Positions 12,653-21,032 of a stretch of 32,057 nucleotides of DNA are shown here, piece after piece. This DNA comes from a virus. Position numbers and translations under genes: made by a program. Location of the stretch: the IMG/VR virus record IMGVR_UViG_3300029893_000046, positions 1 through 32,057 of that record. One strand, 5' to 3'. The notes beneath the pieces were generated by a model that was not told the DNA's origin, ran no database searches, and saw only the letters and a program-made list of their open reading frames with translations. Each line of letters starts with the position of its first letter. Position 1 is the stretch's first letter.

Positions 12653-14029
12653 TTAGTTATCTGTATAAGCTATACAAATCCATTCGCCCGCACCTGCATA
12701 ATACCTGAATGTAGCCGTATCATATTGACCCAATACTAAAGTCGTTCCAGGCATCCTGAAATATCCCCCGCTTTCTCTTATCGTTACTGTATTTGAACTG
12801 TGAATATTCATTATCGTTACTGTCTGTCCGTCTGTGGGTGAACCTGAAACAGCATCTAAGTAAGTGCTTCCGCCTGTCGGGTTTACTGTTACTGATGCCT
12901 TGCCGTCAAGAGCAATCTGATAAAAACCGTCTATTGTCGCCGATTCCCACGGCACTTTAATATCGTCTGTGAATGAAGCATCATTACTAAACGAATTAGT
13001 GCCAGTCCAAGTATTATTATCGCTTAAAAAAGCAAATTCTTTCTCGCCTGTTCCATCCATTCCGTAATATTTATTCGCATAGTATCTCATTGTCCCTGCA
13101 TAACTTAAAGAACCAGATTTAGCAGGAACGAAAAATTGTCCTGTCGTCCCGAAGTTTAACCAATTATTATATGTGTTTGTGCCTGTGTAAGTATTGTTAC
13201 CGGATAAAGATACTGCATCTGTGATGCCGTAACCCGCAAGGGTTGTTGGGGTTGTGCTGATTTTACTCCAAGCAAGTCCGGTTATCCAGGCGGGATTTGC
13301 GTATGAACCCGATGTATAAACTCCATTAGTGACTGTTGATGCGTTCCCCGCTAAATTTGCAACTGTTAATGTTTGTGTTGAAGGTGTATAATAGAGCGCA
13401 TTCACATTGTCGGCTTTTAACGATACATTTTGACTACCCGTCCCTGTCGCAAAAATTAAATAATGGGCAGAAGCACTCATCGATTCGCTACTGACAGTTG
13501 AATATAAAGCACCGCCCCCAGCATTGCCAGTAATACTTCCAGCAATAGTCGAAGAGAAGGTTTTAGTTCCAGCGATAGTTTGATTGCCTGTTGATTTAAT
13601 AAACTCAAATTCCCCCGAACCATCTAAACCGTAATATTTGTTGTTGTAATATCTCATCGTCCCCGCATAAGATAGCGAACCAGACTTAACAGGAACAAAA
13701 AACTGTCCTGATGTTCCGAAGTTTAACCAATTAGTGAATGTAACTGTTGAATCAAATCTAACATTTATCGGGTTCTTTGTATAAACGAAATAAGTGCTGT
13801 CAACTCCGCCGCCTATTTTGTTATATTTCAGATAGTACAACGTGCTGGCATTGCTCCAACGTATTTCACCTGCATTCTTGCCTATCTTCCAGTAAGGTCT
13901 TAAAGTTCCATCGTAATTTATCCACCTGTCATTCTGCGCGGAAGTTTCATTAAACATCACGCATATAAATAGCAGAATTATCGCCCACTTACACCAACAA
14001 AACACCTTATTAAAATTCTTATACTTCAT
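12653..14029 (-). CDS. Exported tail-fibre-like protein with internal repeats (458 aa)
   Basis: A hydrophobic segment at residues 15-26 (WAIILLFICVMF) followed by NETSAQN resembles a signal peptide with a basic, Lys-rich start. The rest is a fibre-like protein. A 44-residue unit (NWLNFGT.GQFFVP.KSGS..., YAGTMRYY.NKYYG.DG.GE) occurs twice, at about residues 100-143 and 289-332. The sequence between has TIAGTKTFSST and NTYTGTNTYNNW motifs typical of trimeric shaft repeats. The C-terminal 80 residues (GGSTYLDAVSGSPTDGQ, VTIRESGGYFRMPGTT, ATFRYYAGAGEWICIAY) resemble a tip domain. It probably binds the receptor; export is inferred from sequence only. Confidence 0.75.
   Translation of the reverse strand: MKYKNFNKVFCWCKWAIILLFICVMFNETSAQNDRWINYDGTLRPYWKIGKNAGEIRWSNASTLYYLKYNKIGGGVDSTYFVYTKNPINVRFDSTVTFTNWLNFGTSGQFFVPVKSGSLSYAGTMRYYNNKYYGLDGSGEFEFIKSTGNQTIAGTKTFSSTIAGSITGNAGGGALYSTVSSESMSASAHYLIFATGTGSQNVSLKADNVNALYYTPSTQTLTVANLAGNASTVTNGVYTSGSYANPAWITGLAWSKISTTPTTLAGYGITDAVSLSGNNTYTGTNTYNNWLNFGTTGQFFVPAKSGSLSYAGTMRYYANKYYGMDGTGEKEFAFLSDNNTWTGTNSFSNDASFTDDIKVPWESATIDGFYQIALDGKASVTVNPTGGSTYLDAVSGSPTDGQTVTIMNIHSSNTVTIRESGGYFRMPGTTLVLGQYDTATFRYYAGAGEWICIAYTDN
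13034..13165 (-). repeat. Fibre repeat unit, copy 2
   Basis: This encodes residues 289-332 of the fibre, the second copy of the NWLNFGT...YAGTMRYY unit. Both DNA and protein are closely similar to copy 1 at 13601-13732, so it looks like a fairly recent tandem-domain duplication that could also recombine. Confidence 0.8.
13601..13732 (-). repeat. Fibre repeat unit, copy 1
   Basis: This encodes residues 100-143 of the fibre, the first copy of the NWLNFGT...YAGTMRYY unit. The 435-bp stretch between the copies holds a TIAGTKTF-type shaft segment. Confidence 0.8.
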
Positions 14030-14048
14030 TTCTCAATTCTCCATTGCT

Positions 14049-15872
14049 TTACAATCTTGTTTGCAGTTTAAGTTCAATATCCGCTTCACCCGTTGTTATT
14101 GTACCGCTCTTTGTAATTACCGCTTTAAGCGCCTGTTGAGTTGCATAATCTTTATAGACCGGAATAGTTATTAAATTATTATCCTGGTCCCAAATAATCG
14201 TATCGGAGTATTCAATCACGCCGTCATTATCCTCAAGCTGAAAAGCTGTTACATTATTAAACCCTGTCACGAAATACATATTAACAACGGTCAACCGGAA
14301 ACCCGCTTCAATATTCTTTAAAGTTACCGGAGAAGCATTTGCATCCGAAGCAATAACTTTTGCGTTGAAAGAATATTCTTTTAAGTAACCGCCCGGTAAT
14401 ACAGATGCAAATGGTTTAGGCGGAGCGTCGCCCGTATCCGGCGTATTATCCTCCATTACCGCCGTTACCGGAAGCGCCTCTATATAGCTCTCGTTCTTGC
14501 TCAGTTTTTTACGCAATGTTAGTATCTGATATCCCTTCCCGTCGTAGCTGAAATCTTTCATATAGCTGTAATCAATCCCCTCTACCAGAAACTGATCAAC
14601 GCGCCCTATAGTGCTGGTAACTCCGCCGGATGGAACAAGCTTATTTCTGTTCCTCAGGTTGTAATAAAAATTAGCCACAGTATTATGCAGACTGTTGCCG
14701 CCTGTTATTAAAGGCACTTTAGCGCTCCCCGCGGTATAAGTAACAGTGTTATGTACAAAAGTCATATCCCCGTAATCCACGCCGGAACTTGTATAACAGA
14801 ATACAGGAATCTCCTTGTCTATTATGCTTTCTCCTCTCAGCTCGCTTCCGGAAGGTACTATTCCGTACCGCGCCATCCTCTCGCCGTAAGCATTCTTGCC
14901 GCTTCTCGGTTCCCGGTATAGCAGCCGGCTCACTATTCTCACCGCCTCAACATCGCCGAACATATTCTGCACTTTATGACTCTTTACAGTTCCCAGCGTC
15001 TGGGTGTTGGAAGCATCGTAGTAAAAAAGGTCCTTAACAAACGCCTCATCATCCGTAATAAAACCGCAGATAAATCCGAATGCAAAAGCGTACGCCATCA
15101 AAAGGTCATACAGGGATTCTAACTGGTAAAGCTTGTCTATGGAAAAGAATAAAGCGCTCAGGTAATTGGAATTGAATGTTAGATCCTCCAGGGATTTATA
15201 TACAGGAGGCGGATCTCCGGCTCCCTGCTGATTGCTGGAAAAAACCCAGTTATGCTGCCAGGTTAAAGTAGCGCTGCTGTTTACTTGTTTTAATATCTCA
15301 TGTATCAGCGTTTTTACGTTTACAGGGTCAGCGGTATAAACGTCTCCGCTAACAGAATAAGAAAGAGAAAGAGGGTTTAATCCGCTCAGCCTACCATCGC
15401 TCAGCTGCTCATATAAATAGATAGTCTTTAATAAATCCGTTTTAGGGTATGCGCTGAAATCCATTACTCTGTTTGTTTTATCCCAGCCTATATCGGTCAT
15501 AGATAAATATCCCACATACTCAGTAGTGTAATTTGTGTCCCCGTAATATTTTATCTCCAGAGTTACCTTTGCGTCTTTTCTTACATAAGGAACAAGCGCG
15601 CCCTCAAATATCAGATCAGCAAGCTCATCCTCGCTATCCTGCACGCTGAATTTCATATTGCCGGGCACCATTAAATTCTCATCCAGCTCCCTCTTCCATT
15701 CAAGCTCTCCCCAGTCAATCAGCCGTATTCCGTAATCCGGCGCAAAATGCTCCGCGTCCGTTCCGGTATCCTCTATGGTAAACTCGAGCGCCATTCTTAT
15801 AAGATGGTTACCTCCTACGGATTCTCCAACATCCAGCGCCTGCCCGAATTTATATGTAATCGTATAAGCCAT
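14049..15872 (-). CDS. Tail tip / tail-associated protein (607 aa)
   Basis: This protein directly follows the tape measure (TAATG), where siphoviruses encode distal-tail and tip proteins. The N-terminal 150 residues are beta-rich, with DYGIRLIDWGELEWKRELDE followed by a split-barrel-like KFSVQDSEDELADLIFEG. The middle (about 190-300) is mixed, and the C-terminal third again consists of beta domains. No catalytic peptidase motif is seen. It is likely a hub or tip component that attaches the fibres encoded downstream. Family recognition is weak and rests mainly on position and length. Confidence 0.65.
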   Translation of the reverse strand: MAYTITYKFGQALDVGESVGGNHLIRMALEFTIEDTGTDAEHFAPDYGIRLIDWGELEWKRELDENLMVPGNMKFSVQDSEDELADLIFEGALVPYVRKDAKVTLEIKYYGDTNYTTEYVGYLSMTDIGWDKTNRVMDFSAYPKTDLLKTIYLYEQLSDGRLSGLNPLSLSYSVSGDVYTADPVNVKTLIHEILKQVNSSATLTWQHNWVFSSNQQGAGDPPPVYKSLEDLTFNSNYLSALFFSIDKLYQLESLYDLLMAYAFAFGFICGFITDDEAFVKDLFYYDASNTQTLGTVKSHKVQNMFGDVEAVRIVSRLLYREPRSGKNAYGERMARYGIVPSGSELRGESIIDKEIPVFCYTSSGVDYGDMTFVHNTVTYTAGSAKVPLITGGNSLHNTVANFYYNLRNRNKLVPSGGVTSTIGRVDQFLVEGIDYSYMKDFSYDGKGYQILTLRKKLSKNESYIEALPVTAVMEDNTPDTGDAPPKPFASVLPGGYLKEYSFNAKVIASDANASPVTLKNIEAGFRLTVVNMYFVTGFNNVTAFQLEDNDGVIEYSDTIIWDQDNNLITIPVYKDYATQQALKAVITKSGTITTGEADIELKLQTRL

Positions 15873-17458
15873 TATCTGAACCGCTTCTCTTCTTTCATTA
15901 TCTTCTTTACTACCTGATATAAGTCACTGCCTCTCAAAACAAACTCCCCGCCCAGGGATATTTTCATTTCGCCCGCCGAGTAATTTTTCTGCGGTATAAC
16001 TACCTCATTACCTGCCTCGCCAAATAAATAACTTCTCTTGCTCTGCATTCCTACTCCCATAACCGGCTCGGTTATTACTCCGCCGCCTGCAAACGGAATA
16101 GGCGGCAGACCCAGCGCGGCTGCACCGGCTCTCAATCCGTAATTAATAAGAAATGATAATCCCGCCTCTAGCAGCATACTACCTATATTTTTAAGCACGT
16201 CCGCAAAATTTTCGCCGTAAACAATCGCCCGCGCCAGTCCGGATGCAAGATAATTAGTTGCCTGGCGCGCCGTGTCCCCGAACCTTTCCATCGCGTCATC
16301 CAGTTTAAGTATATCTGTGTCTATCTCAACTCCCTCCGGCACTCTTACGCTTTCCAGTATTGCCATCTTTGCCATCTGCTCTGCGCTCATTATGTCCAAT
16401 GAAGGAAGATTATTTAAATCGTATTGTTTAGCAGGAGCCCCGAACTTGCCGATATTTGTATTGTAAGTTTTCTGCCTGGGCTGCGGAGTCTTTCCTGGCT
16501 TAACAATTCTTCCGGGCGGCCTTGCCGGTACGCTTACAATTTTTCCATTCTCCACATAAGTATAGCTTGAAAGCGCTTGTTTTAAGTCCGCGGTCTGTTG
16601 AGGATCTGTATAATTTCCGCTTTCATTAGTCCCGAACAATCCTTTCAAGCCCAGCAATCTGTCAATCTTGTTTCCGGCTTCAACAGCCCAGGTATCAATA
16701 GATATAATCAAATCCAGAATCCCCGTTAATGCGGGCAGTAAAGTTTCCCCAGCTTTGTTTTTTATATTATCCCACTTAACGCCGATACTCTCTAATTTAT
16801 CCGCGTTATCCTGGAGTTTTCCGGTTACATCATTCAATGTAGTGCCGGCTGCTTTTATCATGGATTCTACCTGTATCCATTTCTGCGTCTCGGCATCCAG
16901 CTGATCTAATTGTTTTGCGCCGTAGCCCTCCACATAACCGGCTACAATCTCATCATACTTTGCTTTCTGAATTCCTAAGTCCTTTAATCCTTTAGATCCT
17001 CCCTCGCTCGCCCTTAATACCCGGTCAAAATTTTCCTCTACGCTTCCGCCGTATTTATCCGCCGCGTCATCCGCCATGGAAAATAAAATCGCCTGCTGCT
17101 TTAATGTGAGCCCTAAATCAGTTGCCTGGTTGCTCAACCTTATCAGATTAGCTTCGGTAACAGTTCCCGCGGTTGCCTTACGGAATAATTCTATATCAGC
17201 TGCAGTTCCTTTAAAATTAGATCTCAATACTTCCAGCTTTGCCGCACCCTCTACCGCGGATTTTGCAAAAGACATCAATGCGCCGGCTCCAAGGGTTATG
17301 CCTAAAGCACCCGCAACGGATTTAATGGATGTATTAAGGTTGTTAAATCCTTCGCTCATCTTTCCCGTTGCCGCTTCCGTGGTCCCCTGAGCGCCCAGAA
17401 TGTCGCTTAAATACTTCTCCATCTTCGCGGTAAATTCTATCTCTACTTTCTGAGCCAT
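15872..17458 (-). CDS. Tail tape measure protein (528 aa)
   Basis: This protein sets tail length and helps DNA exit. The N-terminal part has the typical tape-measure region: amphipathic and hydrophobic segments (SVAGALGITLGAGALMSFAK at about residues 46-65), then SNFKGTAADIELFRKATAG and the SNQATDLGLTLKQQAILFSM-type block. The C-terminal end carries the FAGGGVITEPVMGVG...YLFGEAGNEVVIP motif. At roughly 1.5 angstrom per residue, 528 residues imply a tail near 80 nm, a short-to-medium siphovirus tail. Its start overlaps the frameshift-extension stop (TAATG). Confidence 0.9.
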   Translation of the reverse strand: MAQKVEIEFTAKMEKYLSDILGAQGTTEAATGKMSEGFNNLNTSIKSVAGALGITLGAGALMSFAKSAVEGAAKLEVLRSNFKGTAADIELFRKATAGTVTEANLIRLSNQATDLGLTLKQQAILFSMADDAADKYGGSVEENFDRVLRASEGGSKGLKDLGIQKAKYDEIVAGYVEGYGAKQLDQLDAETQKWIQVESMIKAAGTTLNDVTGKLQDNADKLESIGVKWDNIKNKAGETLLPALTGILDLIISIDTWAVEAGNKIDRLLGLKGLFGTNESGNYTDPQQTADLKQALSSYTYVENGKIVSVPARPPGRIVKPGKTPQPRQKTYNTNIGKFGAPAKQYDLNNLPSLDIMSAEQMAKMAILESVRVPEGVEIDTDILKLDDAMERFGDTARQATNYLASGLARAIVYGENFADVLKNIGSMLLEAGLSFLINYGLRAGAAALGLPPIPFAGGGVITEPVMGVGMQSKRSYLFGEAGNEVVIPQKNYSAGEMKISLGGEFVLRGSDLYQVVKKIMKEEKRFR

Positions 17459-17763
17459 TATCTTCTCTCGGATTGCTTTAATACTTCTAGGTGATCAATC
17501 ATTTGATTTAAGTGCTGCAGCTTTTTAAGATAAAAATATTTATACACCTGGCTTATCTCCGTATTTAGTATGCTCTCTCTCCTGCTTAAATCTCCCTCGC
17601 TCAAATAAAAAACCATATACTCGGCATCGTCAATCTTGCAGCCCGGCTTCATAAATGCCGGGGTCCGTCTCGTTATCGCCTCAATAGAGGCGGATACTCT
17701 TTCTAATTCGCAATAGTATTCCTTAAAGATTCGGTTCCATTCAGCATCAAACGCATCCGTCTT
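17458..17763 (-). CDS. Tail chaperone frameshift extension (gpT-like part of gpGT)
   Basis: This frame has no start codon with a ribosome binding site. It is open from the slippery site down to 17458. After a -1 shift at U UUU UUA the ribosome would add KTDAFDAEWNRIFKEYYCEL and continue to the Arg-Arg end, 101 residues, giving a 189-residue fusion with the upstream 88 residues. This is the classic G/GT arrangement of siphovirus tail assembly chaperones, and the fusion is expected to bind the tape measure protein. The internal ATG at 17652 lacks a Shine-Dalgarno, which argues against a separate gene. Confidence 0.82.
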   Translation of the reverse strand, partial: KTDAFDAEWNRIFKEYYCELERVSASIEAITRRTPAFMKPGCKIDDAEYMVFYLSEGDLSRRESILNTEISQVYKYFYLKKLQHLNQMIDHLEVLKQSERR

Positions 17764-18026
17764 AAAAAAAAATCAGTGAATACCATTAGCTGAGTAGGTT
17801 CGTCAATCTCGCATACCAGCTCCATCCTCGCCTCTTCATTAGCCGGCTCCAGTATCAGGTTAAGCAGTCTTACTGTCTCCTCGTAGCTTAATCCATCCGC
17901 GCTTCTGTTCTCCAGAGTAGGGATTTTACGGACCAGGGAATTAACCTCTATCCTCTCGCGCAGCTTAATATCTTCTTTAAGAAAAAACTCCTTGTCGCCT
18001 ATTACATATCTTTTCCTATCGCTCAT
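17703..18026 (-). CDS. Tail assembly chaperone, zero-frame product (gpG-like, 107 aa)
   Basis: This lies two genes before the tape measure, where gpG-like chaperones are encoded. It is helical, with features such as DKEFFLKEDIKLRERIEVN and SYEETVRLLNLILEPANEEA and a coil-rich middle. The last codons before the slip site read VFTDFFL. Ribosomes that do not slip make 107 residues. Those that do make the longer gpGT-like product. Both products typically coat the tape measure and recruit tube subunits. Confidence 0.82.
   Translation of the reverse strand: MSDRKRYVIGDKEFFLKEDIKLRERIEVNSLVRKIPTLENRSADGLSYEETVRLLNLILEPANEEARMELVCEIDEPTQLMVFTDFFLRRMRLMLNGTESLRNTIAN
17763..17769 (-). promoter_or_regulatory. 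Programmed -1 ribosomal frameshift site U UUU UUA
   Basis: A run of nine T residues on the minus strand places T TTT TTA exactly in the zero frame of the 107-aa chaperone gene, a canonical X XXY YYZ heptamer. Both tRNAs can re-pair after a one-base backward slip. It lies 20 codons before the zero-frame stop, and the -1 frame stays open for 101 codons. Confidence 0.85.
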
Positions 18027-18050
18027 CTCTACCCTTTATTTGTTATTACG

Positions 18051-18308
18051 TTAAAATCTGTTTACGCCGTCCGGTATAATTTCATCAGCCGGATATTTAT
18101 CAATCACTCCCCCGCGGAGCTCCTTCTGATTCTTTATGTCAAATAAGACATACTCCATCCCGGCAAATTCATCCGCTCCGCTCTCTATCTCCAGAGTGGC
18201 CTCGTTTACCACAAGGCCCGTTCTGGTTGTTTTAGTAAATACTTTTACTCCGTCTTTATAAATCTTTAATGCGAACATCTCCGGCTCCGTATTTAATAAA
18301 CGTTCCAT
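18051..18308 (-). CDS. Small tail-region protein (85 aa)
   Basis: This beta-rich acidic protein lies between tube and chaperones. It has segments EMFALKIYKDGVKVFTKTTR and ATLEIESGADEFAGMEYVLF. I do not recognise a family with certainty. Position suggests an accessory tube or tail-assembly factor. It is coupled to the tube gene: its ATG lies 3 bp after the tube stop. Confidence 0.55.
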   Translation of the reverse strand: MERLLNTEPEMFALKIYKDGVKVFTKTTRTGLVVNEATLEIESGADEFAGMEYVLFDIKNQKELRGGVIDKYPADEIIPDGVNRF

Positions 18309-18311
18309 CTT

Positions 18312-19262
18312 TTATGCGGTTATTGTTACTGTGCCGCCGTCAGTGTAATCGGAATTATTTCCGCCGTTCGCGGTTGTGTAGCTGAACGCCAGGTTCCCCA
18401 ACGGTACTTTTCCCTTATAGACTAACCGCAGGTATCTCTTATCATCGCCTATATACGCCGGGTCCATGTTAAGGGATAGCACTCCAGCCGCCATGCTGAA
18501 CCGGTCGAATAATGTTCCGCCTACGTTATTATCCTCCCTTACTACCAGAGCCGGGCTTAAATCCCTTGCCAGTACGCTAACCAGGTTGCTTATCGTAGCC
18601 GCGCGGACAGTAAGATCGAAATAGACCATAATGTAATCCGCTACAAGGCGGTTATATATGCTCCTCTCGCTTCCTACGGGCTTCAAAGAAAAGTTGTAAT
18701 CAATTATCTCGTCCTTGGTGAATACAGCATCCCCCACTACTATGTAGGGATGCTTCTGATCGGCAAATAAAATATTGTAATTTGTTACGCCTAAAGTCGC
18801 TGGCGTATTTGCGTCCGCCGCGTCTATCAAAGCGGCCATCTCTTCGTATTCTAGGGCTACCTGCAGATCGAACGCCATGCTTCTCTCTTTAGAGCTCATT
18901 ATCCAGTCGAACTCCACGCCCATATAATTGTTATCGCCGTTGAACTGAAAACATCCGCCGTCCACTCCGGATGATTGCGGAACGGCCAGAAGCTCAACAT
19001 CACCGCCCCGGTCCGGCAGTATTGTGCTTACAAGATTATTAAGCATATCAATATTCGGCTGCAGCGTCTTTGCAGTTATTTTTGCGTTGATAAAATTCCT
19101 GAGGTCTCTCTCTCTGTAATCCGTAATAGGATTAAAAGGAGTAAATTCTAATTGCGAGGGAGTCCGCAGCCCCAGTACAACCTTTCCTGCCGGAGTTGTA
19201 AGGAGACTGCCTTTATCCACTATCGCAATCTGATTGATGCCTACGTTTGCAAATGTTCCCAT
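18312..19262 (-). CDS. Major tail tube protein (316 aa)
   Basis: The gene stands directly before the chaperone and tape-measure genes. The product is largely beta-rich, with features of tube proteins: an N-terminal GTFANVGINQIAIVDKGSLL, a middle strand-rich core with FEWIM/YNILFADQKHPYIVV-like segments, and a C-terminal GKVPLGNLAFSYTTANGGNN extension. The size (316) fits tubes with an extra C-terminal domain. It should form the hexameric rings of the tail. The ribosome binding site AGGTGAC precedes the ATG. The family call is by position and composition. Confidence 0.72.
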   Translation of the reverse strand: MGTFANVGINQIAIVDKGSLLTTPAGKVVLGLRTPSQLEFTPFNPITDYRERDLRNFINAKITAKTLQPNIDMLNNLVSTILPDRGGDVELLAVPQSSGVDGGCFQFNGDNNYMGVEFDWIMSSKERSMAFDLQVALEYEEMAALIDAADANTPATLGVTNYNILFADQKHPYIVVGDAVFTKDEIIDYNFSLKPVGSERSIYNRLVADYIMVYFDLTVRAATISNLVSVLARDLSPALVVREDNNVGGTLFDRFSMAAGVLSLNMDPAYIGDDKRYLRLVYKGKVPLGNLAFSYTTANGGNNSDYTDGGTVTITA

Positions 19263-19266
19263 TTTG

Positions 19267-19344
19267 TCACCTGTTTATTTTTTCTTTCTTGCCGGATACG
19301 CCCACCCGCTCCGCCTTCTCAATTATTTCTTTCTGAATTTTCAT
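19267..19344 (-). CDS. Possible 25-aa basic peptide
   Basis: A short frame shares TAATG with the stop of the XhlA-like gene and fills the gap before the tube gene. It starts MKIQKEIIEKAERVGVSGKK and ends KEKINR. Its stop is 4 bp before the tube ATG, and the AGGTGA of the tube site overlaps its end. The perfect fit and coupling support it, but it is short. Confidence 0.4.
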   Translation of the reverse strand: MKIQKEIIEKAERVGVSGKKEKINR

Positions 19345-19577
19345 TACTGAGAAATAAATATTTGAATTATTGTAGCCAGCAGGCTGCCGAATACTCCCGA
19401 TGCTATTATTGCGCCCAGGGCCTTGCTCTTAAATCCTTCCAATGCTCTTATCCTCTCCTCATGGTCCTCATTCACCCCTATCATATCCTCATTAACGTAC
19501 ATCATAAATCCTTCGAGCTTAGTCCGGATGACCTCCACATCGGTAATCAGTTTCTGGAATTGTTTCTCGTCAATCAT
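19344..19577 (-). CDS. Hemolysin XhlA-like / holin-associated membrane protein (77 aa)
   Basis: It has the shape of XhlA: a soluble coiled-coil N-terminal half (about residues 5-50, with EDHEERIRALEGF) and a C-terminal hydrophobic span (AIIASGVFGSLLATIIQIF at about 56-75). Such proteins work with a holin in lysis. The gene sits in the lysis cassette downstream of lysozyme and overlaps the preceding gene by 8 bp. Confidence 0.6.
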   Translation of the reverse strand: MIDEKQFQKLITDVEVIRTKLEGFMMYVNEDMIGVNEDHEERIRALEGFKSKALGAIIASGVFGSLLATIIQIFISQ

Positions 19578-19866
19578 TTTTTCCCTCCGCTAATCCGCCC
19601 GGTAATTTCGATCCTTTTACGCCGGTTATGCTATCCGGCACTTTATCTAAAACCTTTGTAGCAAATTCAGGAAGAGTGTCTTTTACATACCGGTCCCGCA
19701 GTTTAAGTCCCCGCCATATAATCGCAACCGGAACGGCAAGCTTGGCTGCTACGGTGTAATCCTTAAACTGACTTAAGATCTCCGGCAGAAACGCAAGAGC
19801 GGTGCTGCCCGTAAGTATAGCACCCTCTTTGACATACCACCATATTTTTTTAAGATCAATCTTCAC
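19570..19866 (-). CDS. Lysis-cassette membrane-associated protein, GTG start (98 aa)
   Basis: The start is GTG at 19866, directly after the stop of the 157-aa gene. An amphipathic or hydrophobic N-terminal region (about residues 12-50: EGAILTGSTALAFLPEILS, AAKLAVPVAIIWRG) could enter the membrane. The C-terminal half is charged and Pro/Gly-ended. I do not recognise a family. Context suggests a holin, antiholin or spanin-like accessory. Confidence 0.45.
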   Translation of the reverse strand: MKIDLKKIWWYVKEGAILTGSTALAFLPEILSQFKDYTVAAKLAVPVAIIWRGLKLRDRYVKDTLPEFATKVLDKVPDSITGVKGSKLPGGLAEGKND

Positions 19867-20340
19867 TTACTTTACGATATACTTTGTAATTAGATGTTTA
19901 GTTATCAGAGCCCATTCAAGAAAATCCTCTACCGCCTGCTCTAAATCGGCATCGTCATTAATAGCTTTAACTTTTTTCAGCACTTCTTTAATCTGGTTCT
20001 TTTCATCCTCGGTAATCTTATCCAGCAATTCACCGGGCACTTCCGTAATTCCGCTTACCATCGGAGCTACTTTAAACAGCAAAGGGAAAAATGCCGGAAG
20101 CTCCGTAAGAGTTACTTTCTTCCCGCCGGAAGAGCTCTCCGCGGTTACTTCGCCTACTATATTCACCAGGTCCGCGGCAAAGTTTAATACGTCAATAGTT
20201 TCCTGTATCCCCTTTAAGTTCTGATCTTCCATGATAAGCTCCTTCATCTCATTTTTTTTATTAAATATTTTTTTGCGCATCAGCTCTCGGTAATCTTTTA
20301 CCGGCATCATATCCAAATCTTTCGGCTTTATATCTTCCAT
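19867..20340 (-). CDS. Lysis-region hypothetical protein (157 aa)
   Basis: This acidic helical protein has a hydrophobic stretch at about residues 80-100 (LPAFFPLLFKVAPMVSGIT) and a long charged C-terminal helix pair. I chose the ATG at 20340, which overlaps the lysozyme stop (ATGA); a GTG one codon earlier is possible. Function is unknown. It is the first gene after lysozyme and may be a regulator or accessory of lysis. No enzyme motif is seen. Confidence 0.45.
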   Translation of the reverse strand: MEDIKPKDLDMMPVKDYRELMRKKIFNKKNEMKELIMEDQNLKGIQETIDVLNFAADLVNIVGEVTAESSSGGKKVTLTELPAFFPLLFKVAPMVSGITEVPGELLDKITEDEKNQIKEVLKKVKAINDDADLEQAVEDFLEWALITKHLITKYIVK

Positions 20341-20783
20341 CACAGCTCCGCGTTGAATAACTCTTTTTCCGCCTGCCGTCTTTTAATTAGCCCCGGCAGT
20401 ATCTTCCCGGCGCCATAAACCCACTTGCATAACTCGTCTCCGGCTTCCGGATTGCCCGCGTTTATCTTCCGCAATAAAGTAGAGGATTCCAGGTTCCCCT
20501 CCCCGACATTAAAAGCGAATGATACAAGCGCGTCAAACTGGTTCTGGTTTATCTCAACCTTTACAAGTTTATTAACAGCGTTTTCAAACTTCTTTACGTC
20601 AAGCTTAAGAAGGGCATCCGCGTAAACGGCATTAATTTCCATTCCCGGTATAACATCCGGCCCGGTATGACCGTAGCCGATCGTAAGAACTCCAGCCGGG
20701 CACTTATATGCCTTGTATCTCAACCCTTCAAACTGTTTTATTATATCCAGAGCTTTTTCGCTCGCCGTCATTTTCTTTTTCAT
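20340..20783 (-). CDS. Phage lysozyme, GH24 endolysin (147 aa)
   Basis: This is a muramidase that cleaves peptidoglycan at the end of infection. The catalytic pattern of phage lysozymes is present: FEGLRYKAY with the acid Glu19, then Cys28 in the place where T4 has Asp20, and Thr34 in VLTIGYGHT (E-x8-C-x5-T). The YGHT motif and C-terminal GLIKRRQAEKELF complete the family. No signal-anchor-release segment is evident, so a holin is expected. The ATG at 20783 overlaps the upstream stop (ATGA); a GTG at 20786 is the alternative. Confidence 0.92.
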   Translation of the reverse strand: MKKKMTASEKALDIIKQFEGLRYKAYKCPAGVLTIGYGHTGPDVIPGMEINAVYADALLKLDVKKFENAVNKLVKVEINQNQFDALVSFAFNVGEGNLESSTLLRKINAGNPEAGDELCKWVYGAGKILPGLIKRRQAEKELFNAEL

Positions 20784-21022
20784 CACTCTGCCGTTTTTTC
20801 TTTAACGCTCTTTTTAACAGCCCAATACGTTCCCAAATAACCCCCGGCAAGATCCATCAGTACCACTATCCAGAGTTTATAAACTATTGCCGCCGCGAGC
20901 GGATTTCTATGAGCCACATTCTCCATCCACTTGCACCAGATAAAATCTGTCCCGCATCCCAATAAGAACGCCACCGCTCCAAACAATATCTGTAATTCAA
21001 ACTCCACTCTGTCCCCAGTCAT
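20783..21022 (-). CDS. Putative holin (79 aa, two membrane spans)
   Basis: Two hydrophobic segments (LQILFGAVAFLLGCG at about residues 10-24 and AAAIVYKLWIVVLMDLAGGYLG at about 43-64) are separated by a short charged loop. A basic, charged tail follows. It directly precedes lysozyme and overlaps it by 1 bp, the usual holin-endolysin order. Two-span holins of this size are common. The assignment rests on topology and context. Confidence 0.65.
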   Translation of the reverse strand: MTGDRVEFELQILFGAVAFLLGCGTDFIWCKWMENVAHRNPLAAAIVYKLWIVVLMDLAGGYLGTYWAVKKSVKEKTAE

Positions 21023-21032
21023 TTTATATTAA

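Noticed and set aside
17458-17652. Independent 64-aa gene
   Set aside because: It has no ribosome binding site at its ATG, and the frame is open back to the slippery site, so it is the frameshift extension.
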